A DNA stretch of 64,000 bases from positions 281,562 through 345,561 of the forward strand of contig CAJJDN010000032.1 of assembly GCA_905182985.1 (NCBI GenBank), in the 5' to 3' direction. Below the pieces are notes generated by a model that was not told where the DNA came from, ran no database searches, and worked only from the letters and a program-made list of their open reading frames with translations. Made by a program: the position numbers and the translations under genes. Positions 37,854-49,800 of the stretch are shown here, piece after piece; within the stretch, counting starts at the first letter, position 1, and every line of letters begins with the position of its first letter. Origin of the DNA: Paramecium sonneborni (taxonomy: Eukaryota; Ciliophora; Oligohymenophorea; Peniculida; Parameciidae).

Positions 37854-38978
37854 TCAAACTTAAATGTTGGTGAAATCTGCGCTTTTAACAACTGATAAAG
37901 CTTATTCACTGATTCCAAGTTCTCTAGTGAATTCATTCTTTAAGTTAGTGTAGATATCGGTTTCCTCAGCATATGTATTATTTTCTAATTCAAGTTCAGC
38001 GACATATTATTTTCTGTCAGCTTCTCTTTAATCTCTAAAATCACTCATTTAATCAATCTTTTCTAAAATTTTAATTATAATTGATTACCATTGGTGGCTG
38101 TCAAATCGACATTGATTCTATTAATTTGTCTTTAGAATTCTGCGAATTCAGCATCCAATTACTCAAGATATTCTTCATGATCAGCTTAAGCATCAGCTTC
38201 TGCAGCTGTTTATGCATTTATTGAATCAACAATAGCATTTCTAAATTCATTAAGAGCATCTACAATTTATCCTATAATTCCTTAATCTGAAAAGTTTTAA
38301 TTAGATGCTAATGTGATAAGAGCTTTTATCATTGGAGCCATCTTAGATCTTGATTTAATTTTTGATTCAATATTTTTCAATGAATTTTAGAATCTCTTAA
38401 TTTAAAGGAGTGATGGGTTTGTAAGTGATGAAAGTAATGCTAAAGCATCATCAACAGCAGCTGTGGCATCATTTAATTCTGCAACTTAAAATTCAAAATC
38501 TTCATGTTCTTATTCTCTTGTAAGAACTGCTTCTTCATAATTTTATCTATTGGCTTCTTAATATTCTTAGATTTATTCAATTCTAACTTAGAGTTATTCT
38601 CTTCTTGGGAAAAGTAAGTTATCCAAAGTATCTTAAGTATTGTTAACATCTAAATTTTTAATTTATTATCTTACCAATCACGGCATCTTAAATATCCTAT
38701 TCATATCCAATGACTAATGAATTGTGTTCATTTGTTCTTTATTAGAAGTTAAATTCTAATTCTTCTAGTTCTTCTTCAAGATCATTGATAAGCTCTTCAA
38801 TGGCATCAACCAATTCTTATACTGGTCCTCCAACCATTGAGTGAAGTTCAACCAAATGAAGAAGTGCATTTCCGTAAGTACTCTTTTTCAAATCAGTTGT
38901 GATTTTTGCTAAATTCTTCTCTTACACTCTGGCAGTGAAAGCAATAGCAATCAATGTAATAAGCAACACTGTTTTCAT
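37854..38978 (-). CDS. Trichocyst matrix protein (TMP)
   Basis: 357 residues, close to the family size, after removing introns 38650-38674 (25 nt) and 38063-38088 (26 nt). Signal peptide MKTVLLITLIAIAFTARVQ. Acidic helical protein: HLVELHSMVGGPVQELVDAI, EELINDLEEELEELEF, ANRQNYEEAVLTREQEHEDF, EFAEFQRQINRINVDL. It has the heptad, Glu and Ala-rich pattern of Paramecium TMPs, which are made as precursors, cleaved by proteases and crystallise in the trichocyst, expanding on exocytosis. It is the best single pointer to the genus. Upstream 38979-39291 holds no gene. Confidence 0.9.
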
Positions 38979-39291
38979 TAAAAATAATTATGTAAAATTT
39001 AGAAACAAAAAATTGTATTGAACAAAAACGACTAGTATACTTTTAATTAAATTATCAACTAAACTACCTTTAAATTGATTCTTTTATAATGCTAAAATCA
39101 ATAAAATTTAATAAATCTATATTGTTTAAGCTATCCTCACAAATCTTATTAGGATTTTAATATTAATTTATAAATATATTTCAATATTTTTATTTATGAA
39201 TACTAAACTCTAAATAAATCATAGAACTATTTATTAAACCAATTAATTAATTATACTATAATTATAAACAATCTTGTCAATCTCATCTAGA

Positions 39292-39761
39292 TCATTTTTA
39301 TTAAGTAATTATTTTTAAAAAGTCTTCAAAATTCACCATCTCCTCTTTATCAAAGTCAACATCTCATTTAATTCATTTTCATTGATGATTTCACAAAATT
39401 CTCTACAAATTTCCTTAAAATATTCCAATTCAAAATAACTTAATCATTTGGTTAAAGTAGATAGAGTACTTCCTTTAAATTTTATCAGAACTTAATATCT
39501 CAAAATTGTACAGACATAAGACCTAAAAATACATCAAAAACAATTTTCCTATCATTTTTATTTGATTGCTGTGTATAAACTAATTTTTTGAGTAATTATT
39601 CATCAGTTGCAAAACTTAAATATACCATTATAGTTTTTATTTCTCTTGTAACTATTTCTCCATCGCTCAAAATTTAATTATATGATTTAGCTATCTTAAT
39701 AAAAAATATCAAAGGCGTCCTTTATTTTTGATTTGATTTTCTTTAAATCCTGGTCTTTCAT
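39292..39761 (-). pseudogene. EF-hand (centrin/calmodulin-like) pseudogene
   Basis: The pieces clearly belong to a four-EF-hand protein: MKDQDLKKIKSKIKDAFDIF, then SDGEIVTREIKTIMVYLSFA and TDEQLLKKLVYTQQ, NDRKIVFDVFLGLMSVQF, CEIINENELNEM, and finally VDFDKEEMVNFEDFLKIIT. They lie in alternating frames and at least two changes (near 39718 and 39350) have no intron of acceptable length. The loops have lost most calcium-binding Asp residues. It could be a real gene with sequencing errors, but several shifts plus loop decay suggest a dying duplicate. Confidence 0.55.
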
Positions 39762-39837
39762 AGGATTTTATACAGATATTTTTATTAGGTACTGTTATAG
39801 GAGTAGAAATAGATTTTTTGTTACATTAATTTATAAA

Positions 39838-42433
39838 ATGAAATAAAGACCTTTATTTCTGAATGTTGATTTATCACCTTAACCAAATAAAACAATAAAT
39901 AAATCACCAATCTAGAGAGCAAAAACCCCAATAAAAGAAACTTAGAAATCATAAACTAGATTTCATTCTCCTATTGACACTCAGCCCACCCGTTAAACTT
40001 CAACAATCATCACTGTATATATACAACGTAATATTTTGGCAATAGGAACTTATTTCAAAGAGAAGTGGAGCAACAGGCAGATCTTAAACCTAGACAAATG
40101 CTGAATAAGAAATTCCAATTAAATAAACTTCTGATTTCTAGACCATCTACTAACGTAGTTTAAAAGCTAACTATATTCCTAAAATAACTCATATCAATGC
40201 TTAAACACCTCCAAAATAATAAAGCGTTCCAAACCCAGCCACTCCTATTTATCATTAATTCGTTTCATAGAATGTAGATAAGAATTTACCTATTCAAACT
40301 AATATTGTTAATAAATAGAAAGAAAAAGTTTAAATCTATATTAGAATCAAGCCAAATTTAACTAATGAAAAGTCTGTTGTTAAAAAATTATCTAATTAAC
40401 ATTTGGCTGTACACACTTTTGAAGATACAAATAGATAATTTGAATTCGATACTATCTTAGATAATTCATCCTAAGAAGAGGTTTATAACTTAACTACTAA
40501 ATAAATAGTATCTGATTGTATTGCTGGAAAGGCAAATGGAGTTGTTATTGTTTATGGATAAACAGGATCTGGTAAAACTCATACTATGGGGCTTCTTGAA
40601 TAATCGAAAGGTGTAATATAATTGGCTATGTCTGATATATTTAAGCAAATTAAAGAATAAAATGAAAATGGAATCAGTTTTAAAATCGAAATGAGTTTTA
40701 TATAGATATACATGGATAAAATTTATGATTTACTAAACAATAATGGGTAGTCATTGTAAATTAGAGAATCCAAAGATTCCATACCATATATTTAAGGGGC
40801 TGTCTAAATATCTATTGAGGATTAAAATGATGGAATTTAATTAGTCTCTTTTGGAATCAAAAATAGAGTTGTGGCATCTCAAGTTATGAATCTTAATTCA
40901 TCAAGATCTCACACTATTTTAACTATATATCTTAAAAAATAAGTTTAAGATAAACTTATTTGTTCTAAAGTTGCTTTTATTGATTTAGCTGGAAGTGAAA
41001 GAAATAAAAAGTCATTGTCTAAAGGTTTAAGACTTGATGAAGCAACCTATATTAATGAATCATTATCTGCTTTAGGAAATGTTATTGCAGCCTTGGGATA
41101 ACCAAATCAATAGCATGTTCCATATAGAGAATCAAAATTAACGAGAACTTTATAAGGCTATTTAACTGGAGAATCTTAAATCTCCCTCATATGTACAATT
41201 ACAAAATTAGCTGAAAGTACTAATGAAACTCTTTAAACTCTTATGTTTGCCTAACGGTGTAAGGATGTTGTTTTAAGACCATAAAAAATTATTCCTATCT
41301 AAGATGAAGAAACTTTAGATAATGGAGATTTATTAAAATAGATAGCCGAACTTAAAGAAACTATCAAAGATTTGTAAGATTAACAAAAAAAGCAATAATC
41401 ATAGTAGAATTAATTAACAAAATAATAAGATAAAGATTTTTTAAAATTTCTAATTAATATCATTCTTAAATTAAAGTAATACACATTTAGCAACTTATCA
41501 AGTTGTTAGCTTTAAGAAAAATAGGCATTGGCTGAAAAATTCTTACAAGATAGTACTTATTACTAAACTATTTAATTTCCAAAAGAAATTTAAGTGATGA
41601 TGATGGAGCCAATTTAATCTTAAGATATTGATTAATAAAAAATTGAATAATGTCTTGATGGCAATAAAGAATAAATTAAAGAACTTGCAAAGAGTTTTAC
41701 CTAAGATATTCATTACCTAGTCTAAGCATTCAAATAATACTCTGATATGCGTTATAATTATATTATTGAGAAAATACTTGAATAATATCGATTAAAAGAA
41801 ATCTAAGTTTGGGCTAAAGGTTTGGCATATTTATTGATAACAATTAAATAACTCTTAAATTAACTATATGAGATTAAATAATTTGATATTGCCTCTGATA
41901 TTTATTTGGAAGGAATCAAACAATAATTATATCATCTAATTAATGATAAAGGAACTATGTATAAATCACCTTAAAAAATTTGTGATCTTATAGAAAAATT
42001 TTATAGTTCCGAAACAGATTTCAGTTTTAATTAAATGAAAAAATTTTCCAATAGTCTAAATATCCCTTCTTAAACTATGTCTGATAAATATAAATAAAAG
42101 ATAGAAAAATTGATTGGCACTTATGGCCAAGGAATAAAAGTTACAAAACCAACTGAACCTCCTCCTATTTATCATTCTCCTTCTGTTAATGTTTCCACAT
42201 TAATACAAAGTAAGAAGTTTTAATAAAATCCATTTAATGACATATCTTCCTTAACTGAATAATAGGCAGCTTCATCTGTTGAGGAATCAAATTTAAGAGA
42301 AGAAGTACATGTGATACCTAATAACGAAAGCTTACTTTAAGGCAAATTAAGATTCAAAGAAGATGAATTGCTAATATATTCCAGAAATCAAATGGCAGCG
42401 CAAATGGCAGCAAGAAAAAAATAGTTAAAATGA
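39838..42433 (+). CDS. Kinesin motor protein
   Basis: 854 residues after a 31-nt intron (40015-40045). A Pro, Thr and Gln-rich N-terminal extension of about 140 residues precedes the motor. The motor begins [11 protein letters not shown], with the P-loop [14 protein letters not shown], switch [10 protein letters not shown], switch [11 protein letters not shown] and the later [15 protein letters not shown]. The neck and stalk are coiled coil ([14 protein letters not shown]), with a polar tail ending MAARKKQLK. It moves along microtubules using ATP; the motor is neither at the extreme N nor C end. The subfamily is not assigned. Confidence 0.93.
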
Positions 42434-44191
42434 CTTATACTTTTTTCCTAGCTAATTTAATATATTAATATTTTATCATTTCTTAAAATATACAAAAAAT
42501 CTTTTTGCTTTATTTCTATATTTGAATTATGTATAGACTTTATTTTATTCTATTAAAAATTATATTTAAAGTATGTTGGAAATATGAGAAACTGTCAAAA
42601 CATTTCCCTTTAGTCCGATAATATTAATAGATTTTATTGGTTTTTTAATTATACTTATATTTTCTATTATAAAATTATTAAATGATTACAGAAAGATTGT
42701 TGTATTCAATTGTAAATTTAAGGGTGGGTTTGTAAGTTAAAGGATTGTCTTTTGTTTATAAATTAAAATGGCCTTGCCTTCTTCCTACGGTTAATTTTTC
42801 GAGAAGGATAGATTTTCAGGATTGATTAAGTAAACTATTTTTTAATAATGATTAATCCTTAGGTTTCTAAACAATTTTTGAAATTTTATTTCTTTTTTTG
42901 AAGTTAATTTTAAAAGTTTACAAGATTCAACAAACAGAAAATTTCTTAAGTTTTTATTTTCCTTATTTTTATTGCATATAATTATAAGAGGTACAAACCA
43001 TATTTTAGGTTAATCAAATTTTTAATAAAAATGAAATAAATTCACTCTTTCCTTAGTTAAATGATTAAATTTATGTCTCATGAAAATATTAGATTAATTA
43101 TTAATGATAAATATTCATTTACTAATTTTAAAACTTCTATAATTAAATAGTTCTTAAATTAATCAATTTAAAAATTTTATTTTAATTCAAGTAAAATTCA
43201 ATTAATTTCCATTAACTGATTTCGAAAATTTTTCCTCCATCTAACAAATAAAGGTCTAAATTAGTATCATTTTTATCTTATAATTAATGTGTAATCTTGA
43301 TGGATTAAACTAAAAAATTATACTGAAAGCTCAATCTTTATAAAATTTAAATGCTTATTATTTTAGCAACGATTTCTCAAAAATTAGCTTCTCTCTTAAT
43401 ATTTTTAAATGATATTTAATAAGTTAAATTATACATTTGAAGCTCGACATATTTTTTACCATAAAAATTGTAATAAATACTAAGTTAAAGTAATTTAGTT
43501 CTTTCAAATAAAACATAAAAATTTATTTAGCAATAATATTATTTATTTTCTCAAAACATTATTTTTTTTTTTGCAGCCTCTTCAATTCAATATAAAAATC
43601 TGCAATTATTAATATTAGTCTTTCAATTGAAATTATGATTCATGTTTCTTGAAACACATAAATCATAGAATTATTCAATTTTTATAAAATTACATCAAAA
43701 AGTTGTTTTAAATTTAAAAAATGAAAATTTTGAATAATCAAAATGCTATAGTTTTCATACTCTCTAAAAGAGGATTTAGTTTTATGTGGAACTATGTAGA
43801 TTTATTATCTTTAAATTTTAATATAATCAAATAATTCATTTATTATTTTTAGATAATAGGCTAAATTTTGAAAAATATTAATTTTATAAGTAATAAATGG
43901 AAATATATTAAATAATATAAAGGATAGAGAAAAATAATCATATAATTAAGATTTCGATAATATAAAATATTTAAGATCTAATTGAAAAGTATATTTTTGA
44001 ATTAAATTCTTAGTTTCTCTAAAATAATAAATTGCTATATAGTTTAATTAGCTCTCGTAATAAATATGCTGACCGAATTTCAATTTTTTTATTTTACTTT
44101 ATTAATTTAATTTAAACTAGAAGCCTTATTTTTACAATAGGTATTAAGTAACTATTCTAATTATATATAAAAACGGATTATAATATTTTTA
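42434..44191. other. Gene-poor region with a small ORF
   Basis: About 1.76 kb without a recognisable gene. At 42768 a start reads MALPSSYGQFFEKDRFSGLI, then a 33-nt GT...TAG interval that carries an in-frame TGA, and a stop at 42879-42881, giving only about 26 residues. The CG content is locally higher around it, so it may be a gene remnant or a micropeptide. The remainder is AT-rich with no coding signal on either strand. Confidence 0.35.
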
Positions 44192-46776
44192 ATGAATAAA
44201 TTTGCATTAGTCTTGCTCCTTGTTGTCTTTGCAAACACTTCAGAATTGAATAATTAGATTTCTTTTGGAAGGGGTATTCTTTTAACTAAAAAAAATAGAG
44301 TTAAATTTCTAAGAAGCAATACATCTTAGTGCAAATAGGTTCACTTGTGAAATGGAACCTAAATTTTATGATTTTATTATTTTGGAACTTTCTAAATGGT
44401 CAGACATCATTGATCGAAAACCATAATTAATAAAGGATTTAACAATTATAGAGTAAATTATTAAGTTAGTTGATAAATCTAAGCGTATAGATAGTGCATA
44501 ATAAGGTATAGATATGTAGGTTAAACTTAAATAGATATGTTTATTTAAATCACTCAAAGTGTGTCAGCTTCAATTCGAGAAATGTCTATGCTGGAAATTA
44601 AAAATCAATGGGCTTAATTTAATGTTGACGACGTATTATAATAGATAAAATAATTATCTTCAAAAACAGGTACTTAAGAAAAAAGTTTAATGGCTGAAAA
44701 AATAGTATCTTAATTATTAATGATGGAAAAACAAATTAATATATATTTAAATGAATGCTAAGGTTATGAAAGCAGTTCTGAATTATAAGAAAAAATAACA
44801 GAACTTATAAATAAGAAAAACAAATGTGGCTGGTCATACAATAGTTAATATTAGGGTTCAACTCGATTACCACCAGGAAAATCAGACTAGCCAGAATCAT
44901 CTGATCCAAAATATGATACCTAATCAGTACATTAATAAACAGCTAATCATAATCAACCATATTAATCAAATCCAAATTATGAAGGTGGTTCAAAAGAATC
45001 AAAATAATAATCTACTCGATTACCACCAGGAAGATCAGATTAACAAGAATCATCAGATCCAAAATATGATACCTAATCAGTTCATTAACAAACAGCTAAT
45101 CATGATAAACCATATTAATCAAATCCAAATTATGTTTCTGATCATTAAGCAGTTCATTAATAATCTACAAGATTACCGCCTGGTAAATATGATCAATCTG
45201 AATCATCTAATCCAATTCATGATAAATAAACTTCTCATTAATAAACAGCAAATTAAGATTAACCATATTTAGCTAATCCAAGCTATAAGGATGTTCCAAA
45301 AGTAGATGGATTATCTGGTTCAATTGATAGTTAAAATATGCATACTGGAAATTATGATGAACCATTTCATGGAAATCCAAATTATAAATAAAATTAAAAT
45401 GAAAGAAGAGTTGAAAGTTAAGGTTTTGGATCAGGTTCCTCAAATATTTATGACGAAGATGGATGTCCATAAGGTGAGGAAGATGATACTCCAATAAATT
45501 ATGAAGAAGAGGAAGTACCAGAATAACCAGATGCTTAAGAAGATCCAGAAGAAATTGAAAACTCAACAGAAGAAGAGGAAATTAAGAAAGAATAAACTGA
45601 ATAAATTGATGAACCCAAAAAAGAGGATCCTAAAGAAGAGCCTAAAGAAGAGCCTAAAGAGGAACCCAAAGAGGAACCCAAAGAAGAACCTAAAGAGGAA
45701 CCCAAAGAAGAACCTAAAGAGGAGGCTCCTAAAATTGAATAAAAATAATCGATTCCTGATTTACCTCCTGATGATGAAGAGCCTGCTGTTGAAGGAGAAA
45801 TCGTAAAAACAGAAGGAGTCGGTTCATCAGTAGATGGTAGAGTGGGCTAATAAGCATAAAATCCTTAAGAATAAGAACAGGAAGATTCGGAAGAAATGGA
45901 TATAGAAGTAGATGAAGAAGTAGACGATGGCAAAGGAGGTAAAAAAATTGTTAAGAAAGTTATTAAAAAGTCTCTTAGAAAAAGTAAATAAAAATAAGCT
46001 AAATTAACAAAGAGTTAAAAAAAACCATAAAAAAAGGTTACTTCATAAACTAAAACTACTACAAAATCAGGAGTGAAATAAAAGACATAAAATAAAAAAT
46101 CAGGAGAATCCAAAAAAAAAGTAAAATCTAAATCTGGAGGAGATGGAGATGGAGAAGAATATTGGGAAGAAACAGAGGAGACATTTGAAATTACTGAGGA
46201 TGGCAAGGAAACTTTAGTATCATCTACTACTAAATCCTCTGCCCAAAAAAAAATGCTTTTAAATGCTATTGGAGATACTTCTATAGATTTAAAAATTTTA
46301 GATATTGATAACGAAAATGATGGAGTTATGGAAGATGATAAAATAGTTGATGATGTAAATTTAATGGAAGATGATAATTTTAATGAAGATAAATATTAAT
46401 AAGATATCTTTTATGAAGAATTAGAAGATAAATTTATTTATTATGAATATGATCCTGTTGATAAGGTTTTTAGATAATCAGCTATAATTTTAAAACCTTA
46501 ATAACAGAGGTCTCTGATGATATCAAACTGGAACGATCTTATTGATTACGTGACTGATTTAGAAGATGAGGATTAAGACATTAAAGAACCCAGTTAGATT
46601 GAACAGAAAGAAGTTTCTGAAGAGAAATAAAAAAGTGATTTGAATACTAAAAATCAATAAGAAAATAAGGATTAATAATAATAGTAATAATTATAATAGT
46701 AGCAATAAAAATAATAGGATTCATAATAAGAATAATAACAATAGTAATAACAATAGCAATAATAATAACAATAGCA

Positions 46777-46810
<34 letters not shown>

Positions 46811-49800
46811 TAGCAGTAATAATAATAATAATAATAATAACAATAGCAATAATAATAACAACAACAACAATAATAATAACAATAAAAGGATTAATCATAA
46901 TAATAATAAGTAGAACAAGATTAGAAGAAATCCTAAACAGAATAATAAAAAGAAGAATAAATCAAAAAGGATTAATAATCATCCAATGATATAAAATAAG
47001 AATAAGAATAATAATAACAATAACAATAACAAATTAATTAAGATAGTAAGTAATCTTAAGATAAAGTCATTAAAAAAAGTTCTGTTGGTGATGTTATTTA
47101 AGAACTACTTAAGGATGAAAAACAAGCTTTAGGGATTGGGTAAAATCAACAAACAAAAAAAGATAAACAAGAGCATGATGTAGAAAAATCATTAAAAATC
47201 AGTTCAATAAAGGAAGAATATAACCCAAATGAACCAACTTAATACATTCCTCCAAAACATAAAATTAATACTCGTCCTGCTAAAGAAAAAGTTGTTGTAC
47301 CTGTATCAACTAAATATGTTTAAAGTTCTTTTGATGGGGAACCAGCGGAACAATATGAATTTGCAGATAGAGAAATGCTTCAAGACTCTGATGAATACGG
47401 ATATGGATTTTGGTTAAGATACACAGATAGCTCTCCAAAAGAACACTCACGATAACCCTAAACTTATCATTTTATATCAAGATTAACTTCAAATAAAGAT
47501 TATAAAGATTATACATTTTATGGAGATAGAACTCTTTGCATATTTTTATTAGAAAATTCATTTGTCTTTTCAACTTACGATCATGGAGATAGAAAGAAAA
47601 TAAAAGATTAAGTTATAGCTTTGAATGAAGAATTAGAGAGTATGTGGTATTTTATTACATTCTCCTACAGTTTGGCAAAAAAGGCAGCTGTTGGTTATGT
47701 AGTAGGATATGGTGATAATGGCAAGATCTTAAAAACAGAGATAAATTGTTAACATGTACCACCAACTTATTTTAAATTAATAGTAGGAGGAAAGCATCTT
47801 GAATATTAAGGATTTAATGGATAATTTGCAAATGTTTTTTATGATATTGATGCTCCAGCTTTTATTGACAATGAAGAAAAATTAAATTAACTTATAAAAA
47901 CTGTAAGTAACACTCCTTAAGCGATTAATAGTTTAACTGATTTGGAAATCTTAACAACTCCAAAGTCATTTAATGCAAATAACAAAGGAGATGCTATTGT
48001 GTAAGACCCTTAAGAATCAACATTAATAATAGAAGAGTATAGTTTTTCAGGATGGTTTAGATGGATAGATGATCTAAAAGTTGATGAATCAAATACATTC
48101 TAATTATTTAATTTGAGATCAACAAATAAAAAGTAACCTAATAAAGGAGTATTAGGGGATCGTGCATTAGAAGTTCATTATACTTATGGAGGAGGAGCTA
48201 AAAGCACAGTTTACTTTAATACTTATACAATTTAAGGAAACAAAGCAAAAGGAACACCTTATATTTCAAAAAATGTTGAATCACCTAACTATACTTGGAC
48301 TTATGTTTATTTTGGATATGATAATGATAAAATGAAAGCTTATGGAGCCTTGATTAGACCAGGAAAAGCTGATGAAGTAATGTTTGATCCAGTTCAACAT
48401 AAACTTGTAACTAAATTACACTTTACTATAGGAGGTGATGAATAGATCTCATCATTTAATGGTAAAATAGGATATGTAGGTGTATATTTGGGACCTGGAG
48501 CATTTAAGTCAAGTCTTGATTTTGGTTAATAATTTTTCTATGGAGATGGTGCCATTGGTGTTTATCAATTAGTCAAGCCAATTTAGTTTTAAGATGATGC
48601 TTAAGATCCTAATGTAGTGAGAGATGCTGAATATGATTCTGATAAACCTTTAGTAGATAAGATTTTAATTCATGATGATACTAAATTAAGATTTAATGGA
48701 TAGAGTGAATACTCATTTGGTTTATGGACGAGATGGTTATAGACATTACCTAAGTTTTTAGTTTAAAGAGGTGCTGTTCATAATATAGCAAGATTTGGAA
48801 CAGCACCATATTTAATTGAATAAGTTAATGGAAAATTGACAAGAGCTAATAAAAGACCCTCTGAAGATAAAGATTAAACTTTAGCTGTTACCTTAAATAA
48901 AGAAGCTTACGAATTTTATACATATAAAGCAAAAGATGAAATTAAATTTGATGATATAGAAGGTTCATGGAATTATGTCTATTTTGGTTATAAACGAGTT
49001 GCAAATAAAGGCATAGCTAAAGGTTATGTTTAGTTTGGAGTTGAGGGAGAAATTAAGGAGGTTGTTTTTGATATTTTGCATGATTTCTTATTAGAGTATA
49101 TTGAATTTGTAGTTGGAAAAAGTACAGCTCCTTTCTTTAATGGTTAGATGTGTAAAATATAATGCTCTATAGGACCAGGATCTTTCTTTAGCTCAGTAGA
49201 ATAACTTAAATTATTTACATAAAATACACTCCCTGATAAAGCTTAAATACGTCCTATATCTAGATAAACTTAATAATTAATTGGACTGCCAGTAGAATAA
49301 CCCACACAAAAGTTCTAATTTGATAAGTTTTAAGGAATTAAAGAATATAGTATATCAGGATGGGTAAAATGGAGTGGAATGCAGAAGGTAGGGAAAGTTT
49401 ATCATATTGCTTCTTTTGTATAAAAAAGACTTGCAGATTTGAATGGAAAATTCGAATAAACTCTTTAAATATTAAGATCAGACTAGGCATATAATTTTAA
49501 TACTTATTCTTGTAAAGGAGATGATTGCTCTGGAGTTGTTACCTAAGATTAATCACTTGGTGAATATTGGGATCAATGGACATATATTTACTATGGTTAT
49601 TCATAATTATTAAAGAAAACTTTTGGTTATGTGAAATTTACATTTACTGATACTAAATTTAATTAAGATTAAATTACTCACTTTTATGTAGCAGTATTTT
49701 CAGTAGTTATTTCATCAGAAGAGTAAAAGTTTATAGGTTCAATGAAAACATGGGTTATCAATATCGGAGAAGGATCATTCAGAGAAGGTAATTTTGAATC

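Noticed and set aside
46647..46898. Minus-strand Ile/Val-rich membrane-like ORF
   Set aside because: It is the antisense of the poly-Gln TAA tract and has no independent coding support.
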